Shown: positions 36,644-47,638 of the stretch, piece by piece
Numbering within the stretch: position 1 is the first letter of the stretch
Layout of the letters: every line of letters starts with the position of its first letter
Source: Nicotiana tabacum
Taxonomy: Eukaryota; Streptophyta; Magnoliopsida; Solanales; Solanaceae
Assembly (NCBI RefSeq): GCF_000715075.1
Contig: NC_134103.1
Location: 76,075,519-76,139,518 of the forward strand
Direction: 5' to 3'
Length of the DNA stretch: 64,000 nucleotides
Notes under the pieces: generated by a model
What the model was told of the DNA's origin: nothing
Database searches by the model: none
Seen by the model: the letters and a program-made list of their open reading frames with translations, nothing else
Program-made: the position numbers and the translations under genes

Positions 36644-37190
36644 GTGTCCTACGAGATGCTTCTAAATAAGCTGAGTAGGAGTTCCAAGTGAATAACATAA
36701 ACAAAGACACAACAATACTAAGGACACATGATGTAATCAATGTTGGGATATGGTCCTTCGTTATGTTGTTGTTTAGTTCTTTAATGCCTTTGAGAGAATG
36801 AAAGCGGTTGTACACTTGAGAGTAAAAGATATTTTAGGGTTTGCAAGTGTGTGTAATCCCTTGACTCATGTTGGTAATATATAAGTGAGGTCATCAAGGA
36901 TGATGCAAGGAAGTGTCCGATCCACGGCATGCTTTAATAGTGTTATTGTACTGTTGCTTGTGCAATGCATCAACTTTAGCAACTGTAAGAGTTGACTTGT
37001 ACCGTGACCGGAGGAACTGATATCTATCTGTTCCCTCTACTATTCCCTTAATTGATTTCATTGAAACTTGTGCCATATATTTGCTATGTTTTATGAACAC
37101 GGAGATGCTAGTTGTATCAGGTTCCCTATTTGGTGCTCATATGAAGTTTGTTAAATCATCAAAACAAAAGACACATAACTTATCACATTC

Positions 37191-38030
37191 AATATTTAGT
37201 CTCCTGCCCAGAAAATTATAGGAGGTTCCACATTTTTGTTATAGTAATGCTAGCTGGAGTGACTCTTCCGATCCATTTGATGAGGAAGGCCATGATATGC
37301 ATAACTGCTGATAACTTTGTTGATGATGCAATTACGATTGAAAATGCCAATGGCACAATAGTTAGCTTGGGCCCTCTTGCCCACATTGCCATGTATAAGG
37401 TGTGTTCAAACTTTAGTTGTCCAGATGATACCATATTGACTGTAATACATAATGGTGTGGACGTACACACTCTCTATCTCTCCATTGGCGAACCTTCTCC
37501 AACTCTTTATGATAATAGTATTGCTACTGATGCAGAAGGGTATTCTCGTGATCACCTCTATTGAGAACCATGGTCCAGACAATGCTACATTGTCTAATGA
37601 GGCGCCTTTGATTCTCACAGTTGGCGCTAGCATCCATATTAGAAAGATAGTAGCAACAACTATGCTAGGAAATAAAAACTAAAAGCATATATGATGGCGA
37701 GTCACTTGTCCAACCTGAAGACTTCCCTTGCACGATCAAGAGACGGCCCAATATCTACCAATTAGTTGTTGGAAAGCATTAATGTTAAAGGCAAGATTGA
37801 GGTGTCTGATAATGGTACGAGCCTTGGAACTTATCAAGGCCAAACGATAAAGGATGCGGGTAGTGTCATGCATGATTCTTGTCAGTTAGAGGTCTTTGGC
37901 GATACCACTTTTTAAACTTGTTCATGTTCTTCCTCCAACAACTATTTGGATTATATCGAAGGAAAAAAATAAAACCTACATTAACTCATCTTCCATGACT
38001 CTTATGGTAATCCATTTCAAAGGAAAATAA
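37191..38030 (+). pseudogene. Subtilisin-like serine protease (subtilase) pseudogene
   Basis: The translation, in several frames, follows a plant subtilase. DPFDEEGHDMH corresponds to the catalytic-His region (GHGTH in active enzymes, here altered), then [55 protein letters not shown] and [11 protein letters not shown]. Later pieces (ILVS, HVLP, KTYINSSS) fit the protease-associated region. At least two frameshifts and several stops interrupt it. The start, the catalytic Asp region and the Ser region are absent. The copia solo LTR interrupts its upstream side. It is non-functional; the subtilase subgroup cannot be assigned. Confidence 0.8.
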
Positions 38031-38512
38031 GTCACATTACAAATATTATATCAAAAGAATTTATATGCATATAGTAGAGTGTTAAGATATTTTCATCACA
38101 TAAATGAACAAATAAGTAAATATGAGATTTAATCCTTAAAAAGGTTACCAAAAGAGTCTTGTGCAAGTCATGTGCATCTTTTCCATCTAACAGTATTGTT
38201 AGGGTAATATGTGCACAATGTTACTACTAAATTTAGTTTAATGGATTTGAACGAACAAATAAAAATGGAAATCAAAGTAATTAATGGAATAATTCATTTA
38301 CTAATGAGTGTGAGAGAGACAAAAAAGTTAAATATAACTTATCTAAAGGTATGCGTATATCACGTGCATCTTATTTTAATTATCACAAACTCATACGTAA
38401 TATATAATAAATTTTGTTTGGGTGCATCTTTTACAAACTAGGTGTGGAATATACGTGCATCTTTTTACTTTAAAAACTTAATGGACCAAATTTTATTAAC
38501 TACTTAACAATT
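38031..38512. other. AT-rich spacer before the copia element
   Basis: No gene. It contains two related segments near 38146 and 38347 (variants of GTGCATCTTTT), and the left CAATT target duplication of the copia element at 38508-38512. Confidence 0.5.
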
Positions 38513-39428
38513 TGATATAATGTATGAGTCCACCAAACTGATTAGAGACCTGGTCCTATAACAGTTCCCACAGAAATAGCTAATGAACCAGTAAGTAAAT
38601 GACACAGAAAATTTTACATGGAAAAATCCCTGCTCAAGAGGATAAAAAATCACGACCTACACCTGTAGGATTTTAACTTCACTACTTGAGAAATCTTTAG
38701 ATTATAACCTATTGTAACCTAGGAATTAAACTCTTAATCCCTCACTAACTTGTAATACACCTATTACAAGCCACTTTGCAATACACCTATTACAAAGACT
38801 TCAACTCATGACTAACTCTAGTCACGACACAATCTCTAAGGGTTTATGGTTTTTGGAGGTTCCTAGTTAAAGCTTCTAAATAAGCAAAGTAGGAATTAAA
38901 ATAAAAAACTAATACAAAGATACAACTCAACTAAGGACATACAAAAGACTTGTTGTAGGAACTGGTCTGTAGTAGTGTTGTACTTTGTTTTTGATACACT
39001 TGTGACTTCAATGCTTGATTATCAGATCTTGAGTGCTTGAATTATTTCACAAGTGTTCAAGTGATGTTTTGTTGTAATGCTTCTTGTTAATATCCTTTGG
39101 ATGACATAACTTGGATGATGTAAATATTTGGTTGGTAAAATGCCCTTCCCAATGGGAAGTGACTGCTGCACTGTTTTCTGCACTGTAGCATGTATAGTAC
39201 AGGCAGTCACTTTCTAGCTATAGAGTTGACTTCGTACTGCTTTCAGGGAAACTCAAAGGGATCAGGTCCCTGAGTTGATTCTTTTCTGTCTGAAGTCATA
39301 CAGTACACATTAGCTTGAGTCTGTTGATAGAGATATATACCAAGTGTACATTAGGTCCTTTATCTGGTTCTTAACAATAAGTTTGTTAGATCATCAAAAC
39401 ATAAATCTAAAATACTTTAAACCCATCA
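38513..39428 (-). repeat. 3' LTR of the copia element
   Basis: This 916-bp partner of 49518-50430 starts TGATA and ends CATCA on the plus strand. It carries a hairpin-forming pair: CTTGTAATA-CACC-TATTACAAG at 38749-38770, followed by a second, imperfect one at about 38775-38796. Confidence 0.93.
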
Positions 39429-41640
39429 ATTTTCCACTTTTTGATGATGAGAAACTTAAAAATTAAAAACGATTTGTAAAACACATTAAACCAGATAAAG
39501 TACCTGGAACTTCACAAGTTCCCCCTGACTCTATGCTTCCCCCTTACTTAGATGCCCCTGCTTCAATTTATCTTCACCCTTTTGGCATCATTAAAAATAC
39601 ACAAGCAAGTAATCAGCATAAGGAAGTTTAGCCCAGCTAACTCATGCCACATGTACGCCCACAACATGATAGAAAAGAGAAGCAAAAAAACACAAGCATT
39701 TAACAGCAAAAAGAGAGTCTTTATTGATTTATAAGACATAAGCCTCTACCAAGAAAGCAGAGGCAAGTTTGGACTGTTGAAAGCGGGAGCAGTTCTGGTG
39801 AAATCTATCCACATCACAAAAAAAAAAAACTACCACAAATCATCAAAACAAAAGAGAGAAACTTGACACTGGTCACTGGAAGGTATTCCTAGGGAGCGCT
39901 AGAGGAAGAAGGCTTGGAGAAGGCCACAAGAGTGTTGAGAACAAGGTTAATCCGAGCATTTGCGGACATCTGCTCTGCGAGCAGTTTCTCTCGCAGGTTC
40001 TCCACCTGTTGCCTGAACTCAGCATTTCCTTTTACCAGACTTCTCAATGGACTTACCCTTGCTATTTGATTTCACCAGAATATCATCATCAGATACTGAT
40101 TGTTCCTCCACAACTTGCTTAGACTTGATACTACTTTTCACAGACTTTTTACTTGATTTTTCAACAGCTTCCTTTGAAGCACTCTCAACAGATTGTTTCT
40201 TTTTCTGAGATCTCTTAACCAGGGAACTTGGTTCCTCTTGAGCATCCTCATCCACTTCCACTATAGGTATACTTTTGTCACACATAATTTCCCCGTCCTT
40301 TACCAGCCTCCTCTTCTTTTTCTTGCTACTCCTTTTGCTTTTCTTCAAGGCAGACTCAAAAGCCTCCTTCTAATGCAACCCTGTGGTAGGTCACTTAGGA
40401 GGGGGCTCAGGAGTGACTACAGGCTTTCTAATCTTAAAGCGTGCACTGAGAACCACATCATCCTGTTCATCCTCATCACTAGATCTCACAACGGGGGAGG
40501 GGGGTGGACTCCAACGTTTCAACATCAAAGTGAGGAGATGGAGAAGGATCGAAACTGACCTGGGAAGATGATTCCTTACCTGTTTACTCAGGTAGGGGAT
40601 CAGGTTCATCAGCAGGGTTCCCAGTAGCTTCTTCAGGTGCAGAAGATCCGAAGAGCACCATTGTTCCTTCTTCTCCTAAGAGCGGAGTCCCTTCCCCCTA
40701 AGACTCAGGCATGGAAGAAGTTACCTCATTCACCAGTCTCTCGGCAGTAATAGCCAACATGTTTTCGATGGCCTCCTTTTCCTGAGGTTCCATAGCAGCA
40801 GCAGTAACCAGAGGACTAGCACACTAATCAGTATCTTCCTCGGACACCCCTTTTCCTTGTTGAGTTTCACCCTTTTCTTCATCCTTATTCTGTTCTTTGA
40901 GAGTATCAGGCAACAGAGAAGAAACACTATCTACTTTTTGTGCTTCTGAGTCCTCAACACTTAAGGAAGAAGTATCAACATAGGGAGTGATGAGAGAGAT
41001 AGGGGTGAAAGGGAATCGGGTTTAGGTGTTTCTGGGTCAGCAATGGTAGAAGAGGGGACGTTTGGTGGTGTTTCTAACATGGCGGATGAGTCAAGGGTTT
41101 TCTCTTCAGAGGTGGGTAGGTTTGCTTGCTCTTCAGCCATGGTAGATAGTTGGGTGGAAGGTTCTAGAAAAGTGGAAAGAGAGAAGGATGATCGCTTAAG
41201 GTTAGGAGGTGTAGGGGTTTTAAGGAGGAAAATAATAATTATGAGGGAAGAGAAATGGGTTCTGAAATGGCTGTAGGTTTGTGGGAAGATGCAACGTTGC
41301 AGAGGGAAGTGAAAAGATTTGAAAGAAAAGACGTGATATACAGGGTCTGAAAAGGTGGATGATGTGGTAGTTAATTTTATTTCTTTTGAGATATGCATGA
41401 AAAAAACACAAGACTACTAACCTGTGGTACAAGAACCAGGTTCTTGACCGGTCTTTCGGAAAAGATTTTTCAACTCTCTTTTACCGCTTATGCATTGTTT
41501 CTTCAGCTTCTATAATCATCATACGTGTCTACCTGCAACGGTATAGAGGTGAGTTAGGCTTGGCCGGAAAACACTTTAGCTAGATTTACCTGAATGTAAC
41601 TTTCATAGCCATATGGAAGGGAATCGGGTTCTCAATTAGG
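39429..41640 (-). pseudogene. Extra 3' coding-like region of the copia element
   Basis: Between RNase H and the 3' LTR, minus-strand frames give a segment starting MAEEQANLPTSEEKTLDSS (about 41140), acidic and Ser/Pro-rich. A strongly basic/acidic low-complexity stretch follows (KKSKRSSKKKKRRL, about 40345; VVEEQSVSDDDILVKS). Stops and frameshifts break it repeatedly. Sirevirus-type elements often have an additional ORF in this place. I see no signal peptide or membrane segment, so I do not call it envelope-like. It resembles a charged, perhaps nuclear, low-complexity protein. Confidence 0.55.
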
Positions 41641-42120
41641 CTTGATTAACCCAAGTGCCATTCTGTTTTTCTCAAAATGTTCCCTGCTCAGAGCTTTGGT
41701 GAAGATGTCTGCAATTTGGTCTTCTGTACTACAGAACTTCATGCAAATAAGCCCCTTCTCCACATTGTCTCTGAGAAAATGATGTCTCACATCAATGTGC
41801 TTGGTTCTCTTGTGCTAGACCGGGTTCTTTGCCATGTTGAGTGCACTGGTGTGGTCACATAGAAGAGGTACACAGTCAGTGTATACTCCAAAATCCTTCA
41901 ATTGTTGTTTGATCCACAAGAACTGGGCACAACAAGAAGCTGCATCAACATATTCTACTTCAGCTGTTGAGAGAGCTACAGAGTTTTTCTTCCTTGTGCC
42001 CTATGAAATCAAACAGGATCCTAGGAAGTGAGCCATTCCGGATGTGCTTTTCCTGTCTACCAAATAACCTGCATAATCTGCATTAGTGTACCCAACAAGA
42101 TTAAAATTGTCACCTAAAGG
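41641..42120 (-). pseudogene. Copia RNase H, broken
   Basis: The minus-strand translation after the RT gives recognisable copia RNase H text ([54 protein letters not shown]) across stops. The catalytic Asp of the first segment is present. It is the C-terminal end of pol. Confidence 0.8.
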
Positions 42121-43320
42121 TTAATACAGAACCAGGTCTTGTGTTCCCTTAAGATATCTCAGAATCCTTTTGGCAGCCTTTAGGTGAGATTCCTTGGGGT
42201 TTGTCTGGAACCTTGCACATAGCCCCAAACTGAATACAATATCTAGTCTACTGGCAGTGAGATAGAGGAGAGATCCAATAATGCCTTGATACATTATTTG
42301 ATTTACAGAAGAGCCAGATTCATCCAAGTCCAGTCGAGTTGCAGTGGCAATGGGAGTGTCGATCACTTTTGATGCTTCCATATCGAACCTCTTCAAAAGC
42401 TCATTGATGTATTTCTGCTGACTGATACAGATTCCCTTCATGGACTGCTTCACTTGAAGACCCAAGAAAAAGTTCAGATCCCCCCCCCCCATCATGCTCA
42501 TCTCAAGCTCACATCCCATGAGTTTTGCAAATTCCTCACAAAGTGAGTTAGCTGTTGTCCCAAAGATAATATCATCAACGTATACCTGAATAATGAGCAT
42601 GTTCCTTCCTCGTTTCTTCAAAAATAGAGTGTTGTCAATTTTTTCTCTTATAAAGCCATTTTCTAAGAGAAACTTTGACAACCTTTCATACCAAGCTCGA
42701 GGAGCCTGCTTCAAACTATACATTGCCTTGTCCAATTTGAACATATATTCAGGATGTTCATGACATTCAAAACCTGGAGGTTGCTTAACATAGACTTCTT
42801 CCTTGAGAAAACCATTCAAAAATGCACTTTTCACATCCATTTGGAACAAGGTGAATTCCATATGTGATGCAAAGGCAATGAGAATTCTGATGGCTTCCAT
42901 ACGAGCAACAGGAGCGAAGGTCTCATCATAATCAATCTCTTCCTCCTGATTATAGCCTTGAACAACTAGCCGTGCCTTGTTCCTTGTAGTGTTTCCATGC
43001 TCATCAAGCTTGTTTCTGAACACCCACCTGGTCCCTATGATGGTTTTATCTGAGGATCTAGGTACCAGGTGCCATACTTTGTTCCTTTCAAATTGATGCA
43101 GCTCTTCTTGCATAGCTGTGATCCAGTCTGCATCCTTCAAGGCTTCCTTAATAATGTTGGGTTCTATTTGCGAGAGGAAGGCTGAGAAGGCAAGTAAATT
43201 TCTTGCTTTTGATCTAGTTTGGACTCCAGAATCAAGGGGTGATTTTATTATCGAGAGGATGAGAGCTTTTGTGTTTCCAGTTTGGCACTTGAATATCATT
43301 AATGGAGGAACTAGGTAATC
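42121..43320 (-). pseudogene. Copia reverse transcriptase (RVT_2)
   Basis: A long open stretch (392 codons) with the copia RT signature. It includes [81 protein letters not shown] and the catalytic VYVDDIIFG. It would copy element RNA into DNA. An 11-C run at 42480-42490 encodes extra glycines ([12 protein letters not shown]) just before a conserved segment. It ends in a stop where RNase H should continue, and it is not joined in frame to integrase. Confidence 0.9.
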
Positions 43321-44487
43321 CTGAATGGTTCCCTTGCATTTTTCTTTCTACTACCTGTGGAGTACTTTGAACTGCATCAACCACTCTTTCTTCAGCTTCA
43401 GTGGTTGTGATTTGGGTATCTGGTTCCTATTGAGTTGGAGTGGAGGAGGTTGCATTGCCTTCATTTGTCTCCTTCACTTGACTCATCATATCTGCCTTTC
43501 CATTTGCCATATCAATGATTTCTCCTGGAACCAGCAGTGGCTCACTGTCTTGATAATCCTTGTTGTTCTTCTCACCAGATGTAGGGGACTCATTAAAGAT
43601 TACATGAACACTTTCTTCCACACACTGAGTCCTTTTATTTTAAACTTTGTAAGCTTTGCTTTGAGAAGAATATCCAGAAAAATTCCTTCATCGCTTTTGG
43701 CATCAAATTTTCCAAGCGGATCCTGTCCATAGTTGAGAACATAGCACTTGCACCCGAACGTTCTTAAGTGAGTCAGCTTGGGCTTCCTTCCATTTAGCAG
43801 CTCATAGGGAGTTTTGTTCAAGAAGGATCTGATCATGCACCTGTTCACCAAGTAGCAGGCAGTATTTATGGCTTCTGCCCAGAAGTTTTTGGCTATCCCA
43901 CTGTCAATAATCATTGTTCTGGCCATATATTCAGGGGTTCTGTTCTTCCTTTCTACAACTCCATTTTATTGTGGAGTTTTTGGAGCTGAGAAGTTGTGGG
44001 TGATGCCATTTACACTACAGAATTCATCAAACTTGGCATTGTCAAATTCTGTTCCATGATCGGATCTAATGCAAGCCACTTTTGATTCCATCTTCACTTG
44101 AATTTTCTTCATAAAGGCTACAAATACTTCGAAGGTCTCATCCTTTGTTCTGAGAAACAGCGTCCAAGTGAATCTTGAGTAGTCATCCACTATCACAAAA
44201 ATGTATCTTTTTCCTCCCCTGCTTGGCACTCTCATAGGGCCATATAGATCTATATGAAGTAGTTCAAGTGGCTTTGATGTGCTAACATCCTTCTTTGGCT
44301 TGAATGAAGATTTCACATGCTTCCCTCTAGCACAAGCATCACATACTTTGTGCTCTTTGAACTTTGAATTTGGCAAGCCACGAACCAGGTCCTTCTGTAT
44401 CAGCTTGTTCAGAAAAGAGAAGCTTGCATGTCCCAGCCTTCTATGCCACAGCTCGGCATCATCATCAACAGCTTTCAGGCAGCTCAT
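43321..44487 (-). pseudogene. Copia integrase, broken
   Basis: The GAG-pre-integrase zinc finger (ELWHRRLGHASFSFLNKL ... VCDACARGKH) is followed by the integrase core: HIDLYGPM, FVIVDDYSRFTW and RSDHGTEFDN, then the final-Glu region after TPQ. A stop at the TPQQNG position fits CAA to TAA. Reading resumes with a segment containing FWAEAINTACYLVNR. A variable C-terminal tail region (about 43430-43620) links to the RT. Confidence 0.88.
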
Positions 44488-44850
44488 ATCACCACTTTAT
44501 AGGGACTCAAAATCAACAACGTGGATGTTTTTGTATCTTTTGGCCACAAGTACCACTTCACGAGTTACCAGATTAGTAACTGTGCATATATTTGACAAAA
44601 ACTCTACTTTGTTTTCCTTATCACAAATTTGAGAAACACTCAAGAGACTGTACTTTAGACCATTGACATAATACAAGTTCTCGATTGAGTGTGAGAGAGA
44701 CTTTCCAATTTTTCCAACACCAAGAATGTACCCCTTTTTCCCATTTCCAAAGGATACATTCCCTCCTTGCAGGGCTTTCAGTAAAAGGAAGTCCATGGTA
44801 TTCCCAGTCATGTGCTTAGAGCATCCACTGTCCATAATCCGTTATTGACT
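44488..44850 (-). pseudogene. Copia aspartic protease
   Basis: Starts with the active-site loop MDSGCSKHMTGN (Asp-Ser-Gly) and continues YVNGLKYSLLSVSQICDKE, typical of copia protease. It cleaves the polyprotein in active elements. Upstream the frame is interrupted by TAAT before the DSG, and downstream a stop precedes the integrase finger. Confidence 0.85.
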
Positions 44851-45153
44851 GCTTTCTCTCACTGTTCCCTGCACAAGGAATTCAAGGGTTAGATTTAGGA
44901 ACCCAAATAAGTTTGGGTCCCTTGTAATGAGAAAAAGGATGAATGAGAGCTCTTTTAGTCCATGCAGGCAACATGCGTTTTTTGTGAGTGGCACCTGGTC
45001 CTCTTCCAGTAGTTACCTTTTCAGCAAAAACTTTATTTTTCTGAACAGACTGGACTCTGGCTTGGCAATTTTCCTTGAAATGCCCATTGTTCCCACAGTG
45101 GGTACAAAGCCAGTTATCAGGTACAGTGACGTACTTGCTATGAGGGTTACAGG
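44851..45153 (-). pseudogene. Copia gag/protease linker with second zinc knuckle
   Basis: Contains CTHCGNNGHFKENC (C-x2-C-x4-H-x4-C, intact) and a basic linker ending LIWVPKSNP. It was split from the rest of gag by the solo LTR, whose right flank continues the same protein at 47639. Confidence 0.8.
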
Positions 45154-47638
45154 TGTAAGGCCCCGTAGAATTTTGCAAAAGAAAATAATATTTTGTGGCG
45201 CCGAATTAGTTTTACGTGTTGAGGATTATAGAAATTCTTCGCAGCTCACAAGCTCGCCGCGGCTCGGACTTTTTGGGTTGAACAATGCACCTGAAAGTAA
45301 AGGAAAATTTTTGGCGGAAAAGTGCATTTCTGTAGTCCATTATGCGACCGCAAAATCACTCTACGGACCGCATAATGGCCGCAGAGTAAGGCAGTTAATT
45401 GGGTCAGTTGGAAGCAATTATGCGGTCGACTATGTGACCGCATGACTGTTATGCGGTGCACTATGCGACCGCAGAACAGTTATGCGGACCGCATAGTGAC
45501 CGCAGACTCAGGCAGATTTTTGGTCATTTTGGACACCAATTATGCGACCGATATGCGGTCCGCATAACCATTATGCGGTCACATATGCGACCGCAGAACC
45601 TGTTTTGGAGCTTCATTTTTTGGGTTTTTAAAATCCGACCCTATTTCGTTAAATACACTCTTTGGGCCATTTTTGAACTATAATCTGATATTTTAGAGTG
45701 AGAGAGAGTGCCCTAGAGTGAGAAGGTGTTCTTCAATTCTTACCCAAGTTTTGGAAGATTAAGAAGGGAAACTCACCAGGTCTTCATCCTAGAGGTAAGA
45801 TTCTACACCCTAACCCTCACTTTCGAATTTTGTGTATAATTGGATAATTAGCAAGATAATTTCTGGGCAGGAGGGTTATTTATTTACATGCATGTGATAT
45901 CAAGGGGTTTAGAAAGATTGTTGAACTAGGCAAGGTAAATATTGGATTGTGGGATGATAGAATTCTCCATAAAAGGGCCTTGAAACCTTATGCACACCTT
46001 GTGTTTGATAAAATGCTCAAATGAGCTACAACCATGATCATCTTCCTAATTTTGATTTAATTTATTATATTTCTAAAATAGATTGAAGTTTCTAAGAATT
46101 ACGGAACATTTAGAGTGTAAGGAAGCTCAAGTGAGGTATGTTGGCTAAACTCTTCTTTAAGAATTGGAATTCCCAATATCCTTGTAAGTTCTGAGATGTT
46201 GATTATAAATGGAGTATTCTGATAAGTTTTGTGATAAAGATATATGTTCAATTTGTGTTTTAAATGCTCTTATCATATTGCATTATAAATTGAGGATGTG
46301 TCCCAAACTATGGATTATATATCCACATGTTATAATTTTTAGTCGTGATTTATGTGGAAGTTATTATACCAAGTTGTGTAGAAATTATGATTGTGATACA
46401 CCTCCACCCGCATACATTGGGGTGAGGCGGCATGACCGCTTTGTGTGGGAATTATGGTATAGAGATTGTGATTGTGTTACACCTCCACCCGCATACATTG
46501 GGGTGAGGCGGCATAACCGCTTTGTGTGGGGATTATGGTATAGAGATTGTGATTGTGATACACCTCCACCCGCATATATATTGGGGTGAGGCGGCATGAC
46601 CACTTTGTGTAGGGATTATGGTATTGTGGGACTACACCTCCACCCGCTTACATTAGGGTGAGGCGGTACGCCCGCTTTGTGTATAGTTTTGGTATTGTTG
46701 TGGCACCACCACCCGCATACATTAGGGTGAGGCGGCATAGCCGCTTTGTGTTGGTATTGGTATTGTTTATTCATTTCCACCCGCATATATTGGGGTGAGG
46801 CGGCATAGCTGCTTTGTGTAGGTTCTTGGTACTGTGGTTATACATCCACCCGCATACATTGGGGTGAGGCGGCATGACCGCTTGATTAGAGTTGTGGTAT
46901 TGTTCGAACACTTCCACCTGCATACATCGGGTGAGGAGGCGGGGCCGCTTTGTGTGAAGATGGTTACAGAGGATCTCATCTTAAATCCTATAAATGTTAT
47001 TGATAGCTTTTAATAAGCTTGCTATGGTTTAAACGATTATCTATATTATTCTATTGCTGCACTGGTACATTATATTCATCTTGTATTTCTGAATTCTTAA
47101 ATTAAATGTTTAGTTTTCATACTAGTACTATTCGACGGTACTAACGTCTCTTTTTGCCGGGGGCGCTGCATCTTTTAAATGGATGCAAATGGCTCCACAA
47201 CAGGAGATATTGATCAGTGATAGCAATACACCTTCTTCCTAGCTGTCTTGGTGAGCCCCACATCATCCCGTGGTCATGTATCTTTTATTCTTTATGTATT
47301 ATGTTTGAGGTATAGCCGGGGCCTTGTTGCCGGCATTATCGTTGTACTCATCTTTATCTATAGAGGCTCCGTACATAGTGTGGGTTGTGTATTGGTGTTG
47401 GGAAAGATAAAATATGTTATGTTGTGGTTGTATTACTTGTCCATTTCGACTTTAAAAATGATGAAGCAATTGAAAATGAATTGGTATTGTAGACGTGAAC
47501 ACAATTTTGTTTAATTAATGAAAATATGTATTATCTCCATTTGTGGATGAGTTTGGGTAAAATAAAATCTAACAGGCTTGCTCGGTCGGGTTCACTCGGT
47601 TGAGCGCCGGTCGCGCTCCTCGGTTTTGGGGCGTGACA
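45154..47638 (+). mobile_element. Solo LTR of a chromovirus-type element inside copia
   Basis: A 2485-bp LTR starting TGTAAGGCCCC and ending GGGGCGTGACA. The 5-bp target duplication has one mismatch (ACAGG at 45149-45153, ATAGG at 47639-47643). Copia coding text continues on both sides. It contains a cluster of ATGCGGACCGCAT-like palindromes (about 45325-45600), a leader-like block homologous to 16150-16350, and a 68-81-bp tandem array. Confidence 0.9.
46395..46960 (+). repeat. 68-81-bp tandem array in solo LTR, eight units
   Basis: CCACCCGCATACATTGGGGT-like units start near 46404, 46485, 46566, 46639, 46708, 46777, 46846 and 46914. The first spacings are 81 bp and the later ones 68-73 bp. 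Each contains GAGGCGGCAT and GCTTTGTGT. Confidence 0.92.

Larger units (their letters stand above)
27050..37185 (-). mobile_element. Copia solo LTR, split by three later insertions
   Basis: Its visible pieces are 27050-27297, 28322-28414, 30454-30457 and 36649-37185, plus the target-duplicated bases. Together they align to the LTRs of the copia element at 38513-50430. The ends are TGATG...TATCA with a perfect CATTC duplication (27045-27049, 37186-37190). Subtracting the three nested insertions leaves about 882 bp, close to the 913-916 bp of the neighbouring family LTRs. That supports both the identification and the nesting order. Orientation is inferred from the alignment with that element. 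Confidence 0.9.

Noticed and set aside
39429..41640. Envelope-like gene in the copia element
   Set aside because: No signal peptide or membrane segments are visible; the readable text is charged and low-complexity.
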